A stretch of DNA of 42,083 bases from Desulfovibrionaceae bacterium (GTDB lineage Bacteria; Desulfobacterota; Desulfovibrionia; Desulfovibrionales; Desulfovibrionaceae): contig JAFTDR010000045.1 in assembly GCA_017454105.1 (NCBI GenBank), forward strand, positions 1-42,083, written 5' to 3'. Under the pieces are notes generated by a model. The model was given only the letters and a program-made list of their open reading frames with translations. It was not told where the DNA came from and made no database searches. Positions 17,597 through 25,772 of the stretch are shown one piece after another (position 1 is the first letter of the stretch; every line of letters begins with the position of its first letter). Made by a program: the position numbers and the translations under genes.

Positions 17597-18556
17597 ATGA
17601 GTCAGAGCCTTTTTACGCAAGATCATAACAATGAACTTAAGATCATTGAATTTCTGATTGAAGAGGAAATGCCCGATGGCACCCTGTACACGGGCCATTA
17701 CGGCATCAATGTGGCCAAGGTGGTGAGTATCATCCGCGAGCCCGGCATAACCAGCCTTCCAAGCCAGTCGGATCCCTCAGTACTCGGCACCTTCAATCTG
17801 CGCGGAAATGTTCTGCCGATTCTCGATCTGGCCGCGTGGATGGGCAAAAAAATGGTCCCCCGTCCAAACAATAAAGTTATTGTCACTGAATTCTGCAGTG
17901 TCCAGTCGGCTTTCCTTGTGTCCAATGTCGCCAATATCCATCAGATCACCTGGGACGCCATTGAGGCCCCAAACAAGTACGTTGATGTCTATTCCAATGA
18001 GAGCGTGACCGGTGTTCTGCGCATAGGCGACCGCGTCCTCTTTATCCTCGATATGGAGAAGGTTTTGGGCAGTCTTGACTCGCGTCTTGATATGACCACA
18101 GCTGAACTCGACACAAGTAAGGTCGACGATGCCGAGCAATACCATCTCCTTGTCGCCGACGATTCAAGTTCTTTGCGGCATATCATTAAATCCGCGCTTG
18201 AAAAAAGCGGCTTTCGCGTAACAACAGCTGTGAGCGGCCGCGATGCCTGGGACTACCTCCACGGGCTCGAAGCGGAGGCCAAGACAAACAATCAGCGGAT
18301 AACCGATCTGGTCCAGCTGCTCATTTCGGACATTGAGATGCCAGAAATGGACGGACACGCTTTAACGCGCAAGGTGCGGGCCGATCCCTTCACAAAGGAT
18401 CTGCCGGTTATCCTCTTCTCCTCGCTTATAACCGACGCTGTGCGCGAGATTGGGGAAAAGGCTGGAGCCGACAGGCAAGTTTCAAAGCCGGATCTGCCAG
18501 GCTTAAACAAGATTATCTGCGAGCTTCTCGAAGAGAAGCTGAACCGCCGTCCCTGA
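17597..18556 (+). CDS. cheV: CheV-type chemotaxis coupling protein
   Basis: 319 residues from the ATG at 17597 (AAGGA upstream; the open frame extends into nth but without family sequence). An N-terminal CheW-like domain (about 10-170, with GTFNLRGNVLPILDL) couples receptors to CheA, and a C-terminal receiver domain (about 185-315) has the acidic pair VADDSS, phospho-acceptor Asp in ISDIEMPEMDG and the Lys in VSKPDL. Probably tunes receptor-kinase signalling after phosphorylation by CheA. Four bases before the radical SAM gene. Confidence 0.95.
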   Translation: MSQSLFTQDHNNELKIIEFLIEEEMPDGTLYTGHYGINVAKVVSIIREPGITSLPSQSDPSVLGTFNLRGNVLPILDLAAWMGKKMVPRPNNKVIVTEFCSVQSAFLVSNVANIHQITWDAIEAPNKYVDVYSNESVTGVLRIGDRVLFILDMEKVLGSLDSRLDMTTAELDTSKVDDAEQYHLLVADDSSSLRHIIKSALEKSGFRVTTAVSGRDAWDYLHGLEAEAKTNNQRITDLVQLLISDIEMPEMDGHALTRKVRADPFTKDLPVILFSSLITDAVREIGEKAGADRQVSKPDLPGLNKIICELLEEKLNRRP

Positions 18557-18560
18557 GGCT

Positions 18561-19598
18561 ATGGCGACCATCCATCAAACCATACATATCCCTTGGCCCA
18601 AACGCGAGAGGCGCGTGATCCACCCTTTTTTTATTCCCTATCTTGGCTGCAAAGCTCGCTGTGTCTTCTGCGCCCAGCACACAATCACAGGCGAGAGCGG
18701 GGAGGACCCTATCGATCGCCTAAAACCTCTTGTGATGCAGCTTAGAGCTCGCCGTGCCCTTGGACTTCCCCCGCCTGAACTTGCTTTTTATGGCGGAACC
18801 TTCACAGCCCTGCCGGAAGACATCCTGCGTATCTGCGCAAAGACCGCGCAGGCGCTTATAAAGGCTCAACTCATCTGCGCCTGGCGCATCTCAACGCGGC
18901 CAGACGCGCTTAGTGCTGCGAGACTCTCTCTTTTGCGCACATTTGGCTGCACAACAGTTGAGCTTGGTGTGCAGAGCTTCTTTGATGAACCACTCGAATT
19001 CTCCCGCCGCGGCTACACAGGGAGGATTGCGCGCGAAGGGATCTGCCGCGTGAAAGACTTGGGCTTTGCCTGCGGCGTCCAGCTTCTGCCTGGAATGCCT
19101 GGATCAACGCCCGCAATTTTTCTAGACGATGTTAAGACAGCCATAGGCCTTGGTGCCGATATGCTGCGCTTCTATCCCTGTCTTGTTTTTCCAAAAACCG
19201 AGCTTGCGCGCCTTTGGGCACGTGGCGAGTACGCCCCATGGGACATGGAGACGACACTCGAGACACTCTCTTACGGCTATCGTTTTGCTCAATGCGCTCA
19301 CATCCCGGTTATCCGCATGGGTCTTTCGCTCGATAGATCGGGACAGGAATCGCTCCTTGCGGGTCCTTGGGATCCGGCCTTAGGCTCGCGTGTTATGGCG
19401 CGTGCGCTTCTCTCTTGCGTGCGGGAGCTTCTCCCAAAAGCACCCTTTGATCTTCTCGCCCCTTTGTGGGTGCAGGGTTTTTTCTTTGGGAGAGGTCGCG
19501 AGCTTGCACGTGCCTGGGAAGCCCTAGGCCTTGTCTCTGCGCGCTTTGAGGACAGGGAGGATCTCATTCTCACATTAAGTCCTAAAAAAAACGTGTGA
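18561..19598 (+). CDS. Elp3-like radical SAM protein
   Basis: 345 residues. Radical SAM cluster CKARCVFC (Cys30, Cys34, Cys37; Cx3Cx2C), then LAFYGGTFTALP, the SAM-binding glycine region, and VELGVQSFFDE, all typical of the Elp3/HemN-like radical SAM branch. No acetyltransferase domain follows, so it is shorter than true Elp3. Substrate unknown; tRNA or cofactor modification are possibilities. Follows cheV by 4 bases, so probably co-transcribed. Its stop codon lies inside the downstream terminator stem. Confidence 0.85.
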   Translation: MATIHQTIHIPWPKRERRVIHPFFIPYLGCKARCVFCAQHTITGESGEDPIDRLKPLVMQLRARRALGLPPPELAFYGGTFTALPEDILRICAKTAQALIKAQLICAWRISTRPDALSAARLSLLRTFGCTTVELGVQSFFDEPLEFSRRGYTGRIAREGICRVKDLGFACGVQLLPGMPGSTPAIFLDDVKTAIGLGADMLRFYPCLVFPKTELARLWARGEYAPWDMETTLETLSYGYRFAQCAHIPVIRMGLSLDRSGQESLLAGPWDPALGSRVMARALLSCVRELLPKAPFDLLAPLWVQGFFFGRGRELARAWEALGLVSARFEDREDLILTLSPKKNV

Positions 19599-19622
19599 TC
19601 GTTTGGCGATCACACGTTTTTT
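19585..19622. terminator. Bidirectional rho-independent terminator
   Basis: Stem AACGTGTGATCG / CGATCACACGTT with loop TTTGG, flanked by A8 on the left and T8 on the right, so it can end both the plus-strand cheV/radical-SAM transcript and the convergent zraP-like transcript. Confidence 0.95.
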
Positions 19623-19726
19623 TTAAGCGCTTGGGATTTTTTTTCGGTTAATAGCCTATTGTGCTGTACTGTTTGATTGCTAGAGAGTTGTCTGGGGGAT
19701 AAGCCAGATTGTACTCTCGATTGTTC

Positions 19727-20293
19727 TTAGTCGACTGGGTAGGGACCACCGCAGGGCCCATGTGGACCGTGGGGACCAAAGTGACCGGGACCGTGGGGAC
19801 CAAAGTGACCGGGACCGTGTGGCCCGTCACAGGGGCCTTGGGGGCCATGGTGTCCATGGAAGCCTGGACCAAACGGACGGGCACCCTTAGGCCCTGGGAA
19901 GGGGCAATCAACGCCTGGGATGGGCTTAGGCGGCCGGACAATGCCGCATTCCTTAGCGAGACGCTCGTCTAAGGCCTTTTTCAGATCCGCCAAAGCGTTG
20001 CGCAGACGGACGATTTCAGTTGCTGCTGCCCGCACAGCCGGAACATCCGGCTGCACTGCGTGCTGCAGGGCTTTCAGTTCATTTTCTTTGATAAAGAGCT
20101 GATCCTTAATTTCCCGAAACTTGGGGGCATATTCTTTCTGGAGCGCGTAGTATTTTGCGCGCTGATCTTGGGTGATGGTCAGGCATTTTGGACCAGCCAT
20201 GCCGTCCTGGCCTGGGCAGGGTGGGGGGGCAGCCTGGACGGTTGCGGCGAGGAGAAAGACGATGAGTGGTACGAGAGCAATACTCAGTTTCAT
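19727..20293 (-). CDS. ZraP-like periplasmic metal-binding protein
   Basis: 188 residues from the ATG at 20293, preceded by AAGGA. A signal peptide (MKLSIALVPLIVFLLAATVQA) directs it to the periplasm. The middle is a helical ZraP/Spy/CpxP-like region (LTITQDQRAKYYALQKEYAP, then a long charged helix to about residue 135). The C-terminal ~50 residues are Gly/Pro/His-rich with GPHGPGHFGPHGPGHF-like repeats, a likely metal-binding tail much longer than in E. coli ZraP. ZraP-type proteins bind zinc and act as chaperones under envelope stress. The upstream region holds TATACT-family repeats. No two-component pair is adjacent. Confidence 0.85.
   Translation of the reverse strand: MKLSIALVPLIVFLLAATVQAAPPPCPGQDGMAGPKCLTITQDQRAKYYALQKEYAPKFREIKDQLFIKENELKALQHAVQPDVPAVRAAATEIVRLRNALADLKKALDERLAKECGIVRPPKPIPGVDCPFPGPKGARPFGPGFHGHHGPQGPCDGPHGPGHFGPHGPGHFGPHGPHGPCGGPYPVD
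19766..19816 (-). repeat. Tandem 24-bp repeat coding the GPHGPGHF tail
   Basis: Two adjacent near-identical 24-bp units (CCGTGGGGACCAAAGTGACC core) encode the GPHGPGHF octapeptide in frame. Further partial units on both sides make the whole tail low complexity. Confidence 0.85.
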
Positions 20294-20448
20294 ACAACAT
20301 CCTTGAATTATCCGGCGCTTGCAATCGCACGCTCTGTGTGTCACAATGCGACCGCGCGGTCGGATCTTTTGTTTTCGGGGGCGCTGTGCGACCGTTTTTC
20401 CTGTATACTCTTCGTAGGCATTCTGTATGATCTTTTTTTTGGGCGCAC

Positions 20449-20497
20449 GTATACTGGAAAAATCCCCCGACTCGTTAGAGAGCATAAAATAGTATAC
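20449..20497. repeat. Short element with GTATACT/AGTATAC ends
   Basis: The 49 bp between GTATACTGGAAAAATC and AAATAGTATAC has perfect 7-bp inverted ends and lies between the divergent zraP-like and HD genes. A further TATACTC start lies at 20404. It may be a short or decayed member of the TATACT family and could contribute promoter sequence. Confidence 0.5.
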
Positions 20498-20530
20498 CCT
20501 TTTTGCACAAAGAGTCAAGCCACCACGATT

Positions 20531-21145
20531 ATGCACGCAGACGATAGCCTATTTAACCGTTTGGCGGATTTTATCCATGAGGCCGGTATGCTTAGGCATA
20601 CACAGAGGACCGGATGGCCCTTTCTTGGCGTAAACAGTGAAAATGTCGCTGAACACAGTTTCCGCACAGCTGTGATCGGCTATATTTTAGCCAAGCAAGC
20701 TCAGGCCAATGTCCTTGAGGTCGTTCTCGAATGTCTTTTCCATGATCTGCACGAGGCGCGCACAGGCGATTTCAACTATGTCTACCACCGCTATAATACG
20801 ACGAAGGCGCGTCAGGCCTTAGAAGACGGCCTTGCCGGCACAGGATTATCTGAGGATATCTTAGGACTCACCGACCGCTTTGAGCGCGCAGAGACAGTAG
20901 AGAGCCGACTTGCCCGCGATGCCGACCAGCTTGATTTCATAGCAAATCTCGTTGTTGCCCGCGCAAACGGCTCAAGCTTCGCAAACGACTGGCTTGAGAG
21001 CGCGCTTTTGCGCTTAACAACAGAGGCCGGACGGGAGCTTGCCAAAAGCCTTGTCACAGTTGATCCGAATGCCTGGTGGTATGCCAGGGTGCCGAAGTCG
21101 TGGTGGGTGCATCATAGAGACTGTGCGGACGACACGCAGAACTGA
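20531..21145 (+). CDS. HD-domain phosphohydrolase (YfbR/HDDC2-like)
   Basis: 204 residues from the ATG at 20531; the frame is open upstream but that part overlaps the zraP-like gene and has no family sequence. Metal-binding HD residues: His in AEHSFRT, HD in CLFHDLHEARTGD, and the late Asp in RDADQLDF. This pattern and size fit the YfbR/HDDC2 group, 5'-deoxynucleotidases acting on dNMPs. No strong ribosome site is visible, so the exact start is less certain. Followed by gltX after 21 bases. Confidence 0.85.
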   Translation: MHADDSLFNRLADFIHEAGMLRHTQRTGWPFLGVNSENVAEHSFRTAVIGYILAKQAQANVLEVVLECLFHDLHEARTGDFNYVYHRYNTTKARQALEDGLAGTGLSEDILGLTDRFERAETVESRLARDADQLDFIANLVVARANGSSFANDWLESALLRLTTEAGRELAKSLVTVDPNAWWYARVPKSWWVHHRDCADDTQN

Positions 21146-21166
21146 GAGTATCGCAAAGGATATGCC

Positions 21167-22573
21167 ATGACGCACGTTGTTACACGTTTTGCCCCGAGCC
21201 CAACCGGGCACCTCCATCTTGGGGGCGCGCGGACGGCTCTGTTTAACTGGCTCCTCGCCCGCCACTTCGGGGGCCGCTTCTGCCTGCGCATCGAGGACAC
21301 TGACACCCTGCGCTCAAAGCAGGAGTATACAGATTCTATTCTGGCCTCAATGCGTTGGCTTGGTCTTGACTGGGATGGCGAGCTTATCTACCAGTCAAGT
21401 CGCACAGAACTCTATAATGCCTATGTCGACAAGCTTCTGGAAAAAGGCGCGGCCTATTGGTGTTCCTGCACGCCAGAGGAAGTCGAAGCGATGCGCGAGA
21501 CTGCGCGCGCTCAAGGGAAGAAGCCCCGCTATGACGGCCGCTGCCGGGAGCGCGGTCTTGGCCCAGGTGAGGGCCGCTGCGTCCGCTTAAAGCTTCCAGA
21601 TACTGGCCGCATTGTCTTTGACGATATGGTCAAAGGCCCAATCGCAACGGATATCGCTGAACTCGACGACATGGTTATTCGCCGCGCAGACGGCATGCCG
21701 ACCTACAATATGGCTGTTGTGGTCGATGATCACGAGATGGGCCTCACCCACATTATCCGCGGCGACGATCATGTGTCGAACACACCAAAACAGATTGTCC
21801 TCTACCAGGCCCTCGATTTGCCCATTCCCCGTTTTGGCCACGTGCCCATGATTCTTGGTCGGGATAAGCAGAAGCTCTCAAAACGCCACGGGGCGCGAGC
21901 TGTCATTGAGTACGAGAAAGACGGCCTTCTGCCCGAGGCCTTAGTCTCCTATCTCGCGCGGCTTGGCTGGTCGCACGGCGATCAGGAGATTTTCTCGCTT
22001 GATGAGCTGATCTCCTTCTTTGACGGCACAAATTTGAATCCCTCAGCCGCTTGTTTTGACGAGACAAAACTTTCCTGGTGCAATGCGCACTGTATGCGGG
22101 CTCTCCCTGAGGACGCTTTAGCTCGCCGTGTGGCCCCCTTTGTCACATCTGTCGGTCTCCCCTCTGTGGGCGTTGAGCGTCTTATGCCGCTCTGCCACAT
22201 GTTTCGGGAGAGGGCCCAGGATTTGCTCGGTCTAGCCCATGCCTTTAAGCCCCTCCTTCTTCCTGTGCAGGATCTGGTCTATACAGAAAAGGACAAGGCA
22301 AAGCATTTGACTGAGAAGGCGGTCCCGCATCTTGAGTCTCTTGCCAAGCGCTTTGCCGCTCTTGAGCCTTTTACGGCAGAGACAGTTGAAGAGAGTTTAA
22401 ACAGCTACGTTGCGGACAATGGCTTCCGCTTTAAGGAGGTCGCACCGCCATTGCGCACAGCGCTTATGGGTTTTATGGGCGGATCGCACTTAAATGAGAT
22501 CATGGATTTTCTTGGCAGAGATGAGACGTGCGCTCGCATTACAGCGGCCATAGCCCTTGCCAAGCCTAGCTGA
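21167..22573 (+). CDS. gltX: Glutamyl-tRNA synthetase
   Basis: 468 residues, full-length class I aminoacyl-tRNA synthetase. Signature FAPSPTGHLHLGGARTALFN (HIGH motif as HLHLG) at the N-terminus and KLSKRHGA (KMSKS equivalent) near residue 234. A zinc-type SWIM-like Cys pair is seen at YWCSCTPEE. The C-terminal anticodon-binding domain is present. Charges tRNA(Glu); in organisms that use GatCAB it may also mischarge tRNA(Gln), which cannot be decided here. The ATG has AAAGGA upstream. Confidence 0.97.
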   Translation: MTHVVTRFAPSPTGHLHLGGARTALFNWLLARHFGGRFCLRIEDTDTLRSKQEYTDSILASMRWLGLDWDGELIYQSSRTELYNAYVDKLLEKGAAYWCSCTPEEVEAMRETARAQGKKPRYDGRCRERGLGPGEGRCVRLKLPDTGRIVFDDMVKGPIATDIAELDDMVIRRADGMPTYNMAVVVDDHEMGLTHIIRGDDHVSNTPKQIVLYQALDLPIPRFGHVPMILGRDKQKLSKRHGARAVIEYEKDGLLPEALVSYLARLGWSHGDQEIFSLDELISFFDGTNLNPSAACFDETKLSWCNAHCMRALPEDALARRVAPFVTSVGLPSVGVERLMPLCHMFRERAQDLLGLAHAFKPLLLPVQDLVYTEKDKAKHLTEKAVPHLESLAKRFAALEPFTAETVEESLNSYVADNGFRFKEVAPPLRTALMGFMGGSHLNEIMDFLGRDETCARITAAIALAKPS

Positions 22574-22617
22574 TTTTGACGAATTGCTAAGCACAATGGG
22601 AAACCTACAATTGCGCC

Positions 22618-22690
22618 CATACATTGGTCAGAAAAAAGCTGACTCCCGTTCGCAAATATGTCATTTTGTTTCTGGCTTAAGTCTACTTGT
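22618..22690. repeat. TATACT-family element, degenerate
   Basis: Contains TTGGTCAGAAAAAAGCTGAC, then CCCGTTCGCAAATATGTCA, then TTTGTTTCTGGCTTAAGTC, matching the left and right halves of other copies (for example 33602-33680), though the terminal TATA ends have decayed. Lies between gltX and the DUF533 gene. Confidence 0.7.
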
Positions 22691-22782
22691 GCCGAGAATC
22701 TGCATCGATAGAGAGTGCAGTGTGCACGTGTTTTTATTTTGCTTAGACAATGCGCAACAACCAGAAAGCCTACGGAGGACAT

Positions 22783-23517
22783 ATGGGACTTTTTGATATT
22801 CTCACGAATCCCGACATCCAGAAAACCCTGACCCAGCTTGCCGGAAAAGCGCAGGCGACCTTGCAAGATACCTTTGCCGGCGGCAAGAGCGGATCACAGG
22901 GGGGATTTGGCGGCTTTCAGGAGACATTGCAGAGGGGTGCGCAAACAATCGGCAAAGCTGTTCCTAACGGTGCGGGCGGTCTTGTCGGCGCAGGCGCCTT
23001 AGGCGCTTTGATTGGCGCCTTTATGCCCAAGACTGGCACAGCCGCGGGCATGCTCGGTCTTGGCGCTATTGCCTGGTCCTTCTACAGAAAATGGGCCAGT
23101 GAGAACGGCATAAACCAGCCGACCCCGCAGCGGCTTATGGACGCAGGCGATCCGGCGGTAACCCTCATGCTCCGCGCAATGGTCTATGCTGCGCGCGCTG
23201 ACGGGACAATCGACTCTATCGAAGAAGAGCGCATCCGCCAGGTTGCCGCAACACTCTCTCCAGGCACAGATCCTAAGAGCTTTTCAAGTTTTATGAGCGA
23301 GCCCCTGGATCCTCTGGCCATAGCGCGCGATGTGCAGTCAAAGGAGCAGGGGGAGGACGTCTACCGCCTCTCTTGCATTGTGATCGATATCGACCATTTT
23401 CTTGAGGAAAGCTATTTGGCCGCACTCTCAAAAGCCCTCGGCATACCGGATGAGCGGGCAGCCGCGCTCAGGGAAGAGGCGCGGAAGGTCAAGCAGGATC
23501 TTGCGCGCTACGCGTAA
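22783..23517 (+). CDS. DUF533 / TerB-like inner-membrane protein
   Basis: 244 residues from the ATG at 22783 with GGAGG at ideal spacing. N-terminal amphipathic region, then a Gly/Ala-rich hydrophobic stretch (GGLVGAGALGALIGAF to LGLGAIAWSF, about 70-113) suggesting membrane insertion, then a helical TerB-like domain (RAMVYAARADGTIDSIEEER onward) with acidic residues. This is the layout of DUF533 proteins such as E. coli YebE. Function unknown; YebE is linked to envelope stress. Own terminator downstream. Confidence 0.85.
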   Translation: MGLFDILTNPDIQKTLTQLAGKAQATLQDTFAGGKSGSQGGFGGFQETLQRGAQTIGKAVPNGAGGLVGAGALGALIGAFMPKTGTAAGMLGLGAIAWSFYRKWASENGINQPTPQRLMDAGDPAVTLMLRAMVYAARADGTIDSIEEERIRQVAATLSPGTDPKSFSSFMSEPLDPLAIARDVQSKEQGEDVYRLSCIVIDIDHFLEESYLAALSKALGIPDERAAALREEARKVKQDLARYA

Positions 23518-23547
23518 GTATTTTTTTATTTGAGCCAAAAAGCAAAA

Positions 23548-23581
23548 AGACGGCTCCGCTTGGGCGCGGAGCCGTCTTTTC
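23548..23581 (+). terminator. Rho-independent terminator after DUF533 gene
   Basis: 12-bp perfect stem AGACGGCTCCGC / GCGGAGCCGTCT with loop TTGGGC followed by TTTT; an A5 run precedes the stem, so it may also work for the opposite strand. Confidence 0.95.
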
Positions 23582-23591
23582 TGTGTGCTGT

Positions 23592-23700
23592 GTATACGGT
23601 GTATGATCAGGCTGCGGTCAGAAAAAAAACTTGTTACCAGACTTGCGTTCGCACTTGTCTCAGTCCGTGTGAACTTGCTTGCGACTTGTGAACTCTTCCT
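23592..23700. repeat. Degenerate TATACT-family element
   Basis: TATACGG start, CTGCGGTCAGAAAAAAAACTTG left-arm motif and TTCGCACTTGTCTCAG right-arm remnants. The right AGTATA end is missing. Placed in the convergent gap between the DUF533 gene and fliR. Confidence 0.45.
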
Positions 23701-23760
23701 TCAGAACCTCTAGCAAAACTTTTAAGGCCCATGCGAAATTCCGATAGCGCTGCAAGCCTG

Positions 23761-24552
23761 TCACTTAAAGAAAGGACTCATGCTCCGCTCAAGATTGATC
23801 ATAAGCCCCTCAATGCCGGCAATAAAGTGTTCTGTGTGATCGGATATGATAATGAGCAAAATGCCCAAAAAGAAAAAGCCTATGCCGATTTTAACCGGAA
23901 AACCAAAGTCCATGATGTGCATTTGCGGGGATGTGCGTGCGACAAGTCCTAGAGCCACCTCGACTGCGAAGAGGGCGACCATGACCGGAGCGCAGATCTT
24001 AATTGCCAAGGTAAAGAGCTGGGCTGAAAGGGTGAGAATCTGGGCGTAGAGTGTTTCGCGTATGAGCAGATTGCCAGGGGGAATGAGGGAGAAGGTGTGC
24101 GCAAAGCCCTTGATCATGACAACGTGCCCGTCTAAGCAGAGAAAGACCATGAGGGTTACGGTCCAAAGAAAGAAGGCGGCCGAGCCAGTCTGATTGCCTG
24201 TCAGTGGGTCCGCAAAGCTAATCATTGTAAAGCCCATCTGGAAGCCTAAAAGCTCGCCTCCGGCCTGTATGCCCATAAAGGTGAGATTGATCGCAAGTCC
24301 TAAAACAAGGCCAATAAAGACTTCGCCCATGACCATAAGCGCAAGCGCAAGCGGGTGGAGGCTCACTCCCCCTATGGGCAGGGAGAGATTTGGCCAGACG
24401 CTGATTGCGAAGACGAGGCTTACGGCCGCTTTGACCTGGATTGGGATATTGTTTGTGTTGAAGATGGGCAGCATGAAAAGAACAATGCTTATGCGCAGAA
24501 AGGTGAGCAGAAAGCTAAAGAGCTGCGCAGGATCTGTTGCATAGATATTCAT
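23761..24552 (-). CDS. fliR: Flagellar biosynthesis protein FliR
   Basis: 263 residues, six hydrophobic segments. Component of the flagellar type III export gate with FliP and FliQ in the inner membrane. Family hallmarks: FLLTFLRISIVLFMLPIF at the N-terminus, GEVFIGLVLGLAIN, and GGELLGFQMGFTMISFADP. FliR genes normally sit beside fliQ or flhB; here it is alone, with repeat DNA on one side and an AT-rich leader on the other, so flhB must lie elsewhere. Confidence 0.95.
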   Translation of the reverse strand: MNIYATDPAQLFSFLLTFLRISIVLFMLPIFNTNNIPIQVKAAVSLVFAISVWPNLSLPIGGVSLHPLALALMVMGEVFIGLVLGLAINLTFMGIQAGGELLGFQMGFTMISFADPLTGNQTGSAAFFLWTVTLMVFLCLDGHVVMIKGFAHTFSLIPPGNLLIRETLYAQILTLSAQLFTLAIKICAPVMVALFAVEVALGLVARTSPQMHIMDFGFPVKIGIGFFFLGILLIIISDHTEHFIAGIEGLMINLERSMSPFFK

Positions 24553-25068
24553 GGCGCATTAGAAAAGAGGATGGAGTGTTGCGACTTACGCCGCATGTAC
24601 TTTTTAAAAATTGTCCTTGCATTTTACAAAAAAAAATTATATTAAAAATTTTTGTATCATTTTTTACCCTGTTTCTATAGGCCTTCTACACCCTTTATTT
24701 AAATTTTTGTAAAATTTTTTTTCTGATTGTGTCGATGTGCTATACGCCTCTTTTTACAAAGCCTTAAGCGATATTCGATGTGAGATCCAGGATGTCCATG
24801 CGCTGACCGTGAGGCTTACGAGGACGGAAGGTTGTATGCGCGTAGAAAGAAGCGTAAAGTTGATCGTAGGAGAAAAAAACACACAGTTCAGTATATCGCC
24901 TCGATATTGGGCAATGTATACTCAGCCTCATAAAGATTTTCCCCTAGGTGGACGATGTCAGAGTGTCACTCTAAGCGTTCTGCGGAAAATCAATGTGCGG
25001 TCGAGTATATCTGTGCTTGGCTTTGGACTTGCCATGTATCAACATATGTGGGTGGCTTTTTGTATAGC
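24553..25068. other. AT-rich spacer upstream of fliR and RNA gene
   Basis: No coding region supported. Bases about 24600-24735 are strikingly AT-rich with long A and T runs, likely holding the fliR promoter region. The rest carries the 94-bp repeat copy at 24917-25010, which ends about 60 bases before the structured RNA. Confidence 0.5.
24917..25010. repeat. 94-bp repeat, copy 2 (partner 5182-5275)
   Basis: TATACTCAGCCTCATAAAG start and GTGCGGTCGAGTATAT end. Same length as the copy at 5182-5275 and nearly identical, including the AGGTGGACGATGTCAGAGTG interior. Confidence 0.9.
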
Positions 25069-25222
25069 CTTGAATTCCCGCCCTCCGTGTTACCTACATG
25101 GCCCAAGAGGCCATTCTGCCAACGTAAGCGGCGGTTTGAGCCAAAAGGCTCTTTTTGAGTTGGAAGAGCAGATGGACTTACGCTCACCTCCATGGAGCTA
25201 ACTTGTGGGGCGGGAATGTAAG
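25069..25222 (+). ncRNA. ssrS: Structured RNA, probable 6S RNA
   Basis: A closing stem pairs CCTTGAATTCCCGCCC (25069-25084) with GGGCGGGAATGTAAGG (25207-25222), 14 of 16 positions. Inside lie open asymmetrical strands: a TGGCCCAAGAGGCCA hairpin on the 5' side and a CTCCATGGAG hairpin on the 3' side. A CGTAAG/CTTACG stem then leads to a terminal arm with GAGCCAAAAGGCTC. Long closing stem, central bubble with small hairpins and an apical arm are the 6S RNA layout, and CTCACCTCC...TAAC resembles the 3' bubble strand of E. coli 6S. 6S RNA mimics an open promoter and sequesters sigma-70 RNA polymerase. Size (about 155-180 nt) fits. Strand and identity are inferred from the fold alone. Confidence 0.55.
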
Positions 25223-25274
25223 GTAGCCCTTGTATGTGCGAAAACTGCTTTTTGGCCTATGTGGAGGGTGGATT

Positions 25275-25346
25275 ATGACAATGATTGATTTTGCCGTTCT
25301 TGTCATGGGTGGGGTCGGTATGTATTTAACGCGTAAAGAGCGATGA
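25275..25346 (+). CDS. 23-residue hydrophobic small ORF
   Basis: GGAGG lies 7 bases before the ATG. The peptide MTMIDFAVLVMGGVGMYLTR plus KER is one hydrophobic helix followed by a basic tail, as expected for a single-pass membrane micropeptide with its C-terminus inside. It starts about 50 bases after the probable 6S RNA and is followed by a hairpin at 25423-25446. Coding status rests on the ribosome site and composition only. Confidence 0.45.
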   Translation: MTMIDFAVLVMGGVGMYLTRKER

Positions 25347-25422
25347 GTACCTGACCGCATACTGATTTTCCCTGGACAGCTGCCGTCGCCAGAGAAGTAG
25401 CATTGTGACGCCGAGTATAAAA

Positions 25423-25446
25423 AAAGGCCTTCTTCGGGAGGCCTTT
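25423..25446. terminator. Hairpin terminator
   Basis: Stem AAAGGCCT / AGGCCTTT with loop TCTTCGGG. On the minus strand it is followed by a clean T7 run; on the plus strand the T tract is weaker. It may therefore mainly stop leftward transcription, or serve the small ORF. Confidence 0.7.
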
Positions 25447-25772
25447 CTTGTTGCCCTTCGTTTCCACGTAAGCGTTTGTACTAGACATGATTTTTGGGTA
25501 CGCACCATTGTGCGCTACGCTAAAATTGGCACTGCGTCTTGGTACGCATGCTCTCTTCGCATACGCTACGAAGTGCCATTGTTTAAAAAACCGTACGCGG
25601 CATTCGCGGGGCGATCCGCCATGCGCTGACCGTGTGTTGAGACTGTGCTTCACTTGCAGGGATTGACATGACTGTGTATCCTAACAAGACGCATGTCGTC
25701 TTGTTTTTGACATGTCCTTGCTGCGAGGTCAATATGGCCTTGCCTGCCCTCTCTATTTGGAAGGTCAACACA

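Noticed and set aside
25303..25653. 116-codon minus-strand frame
   Set aside because: Crosses a strong hairpin terminator and has no ribosome site or family similarity.
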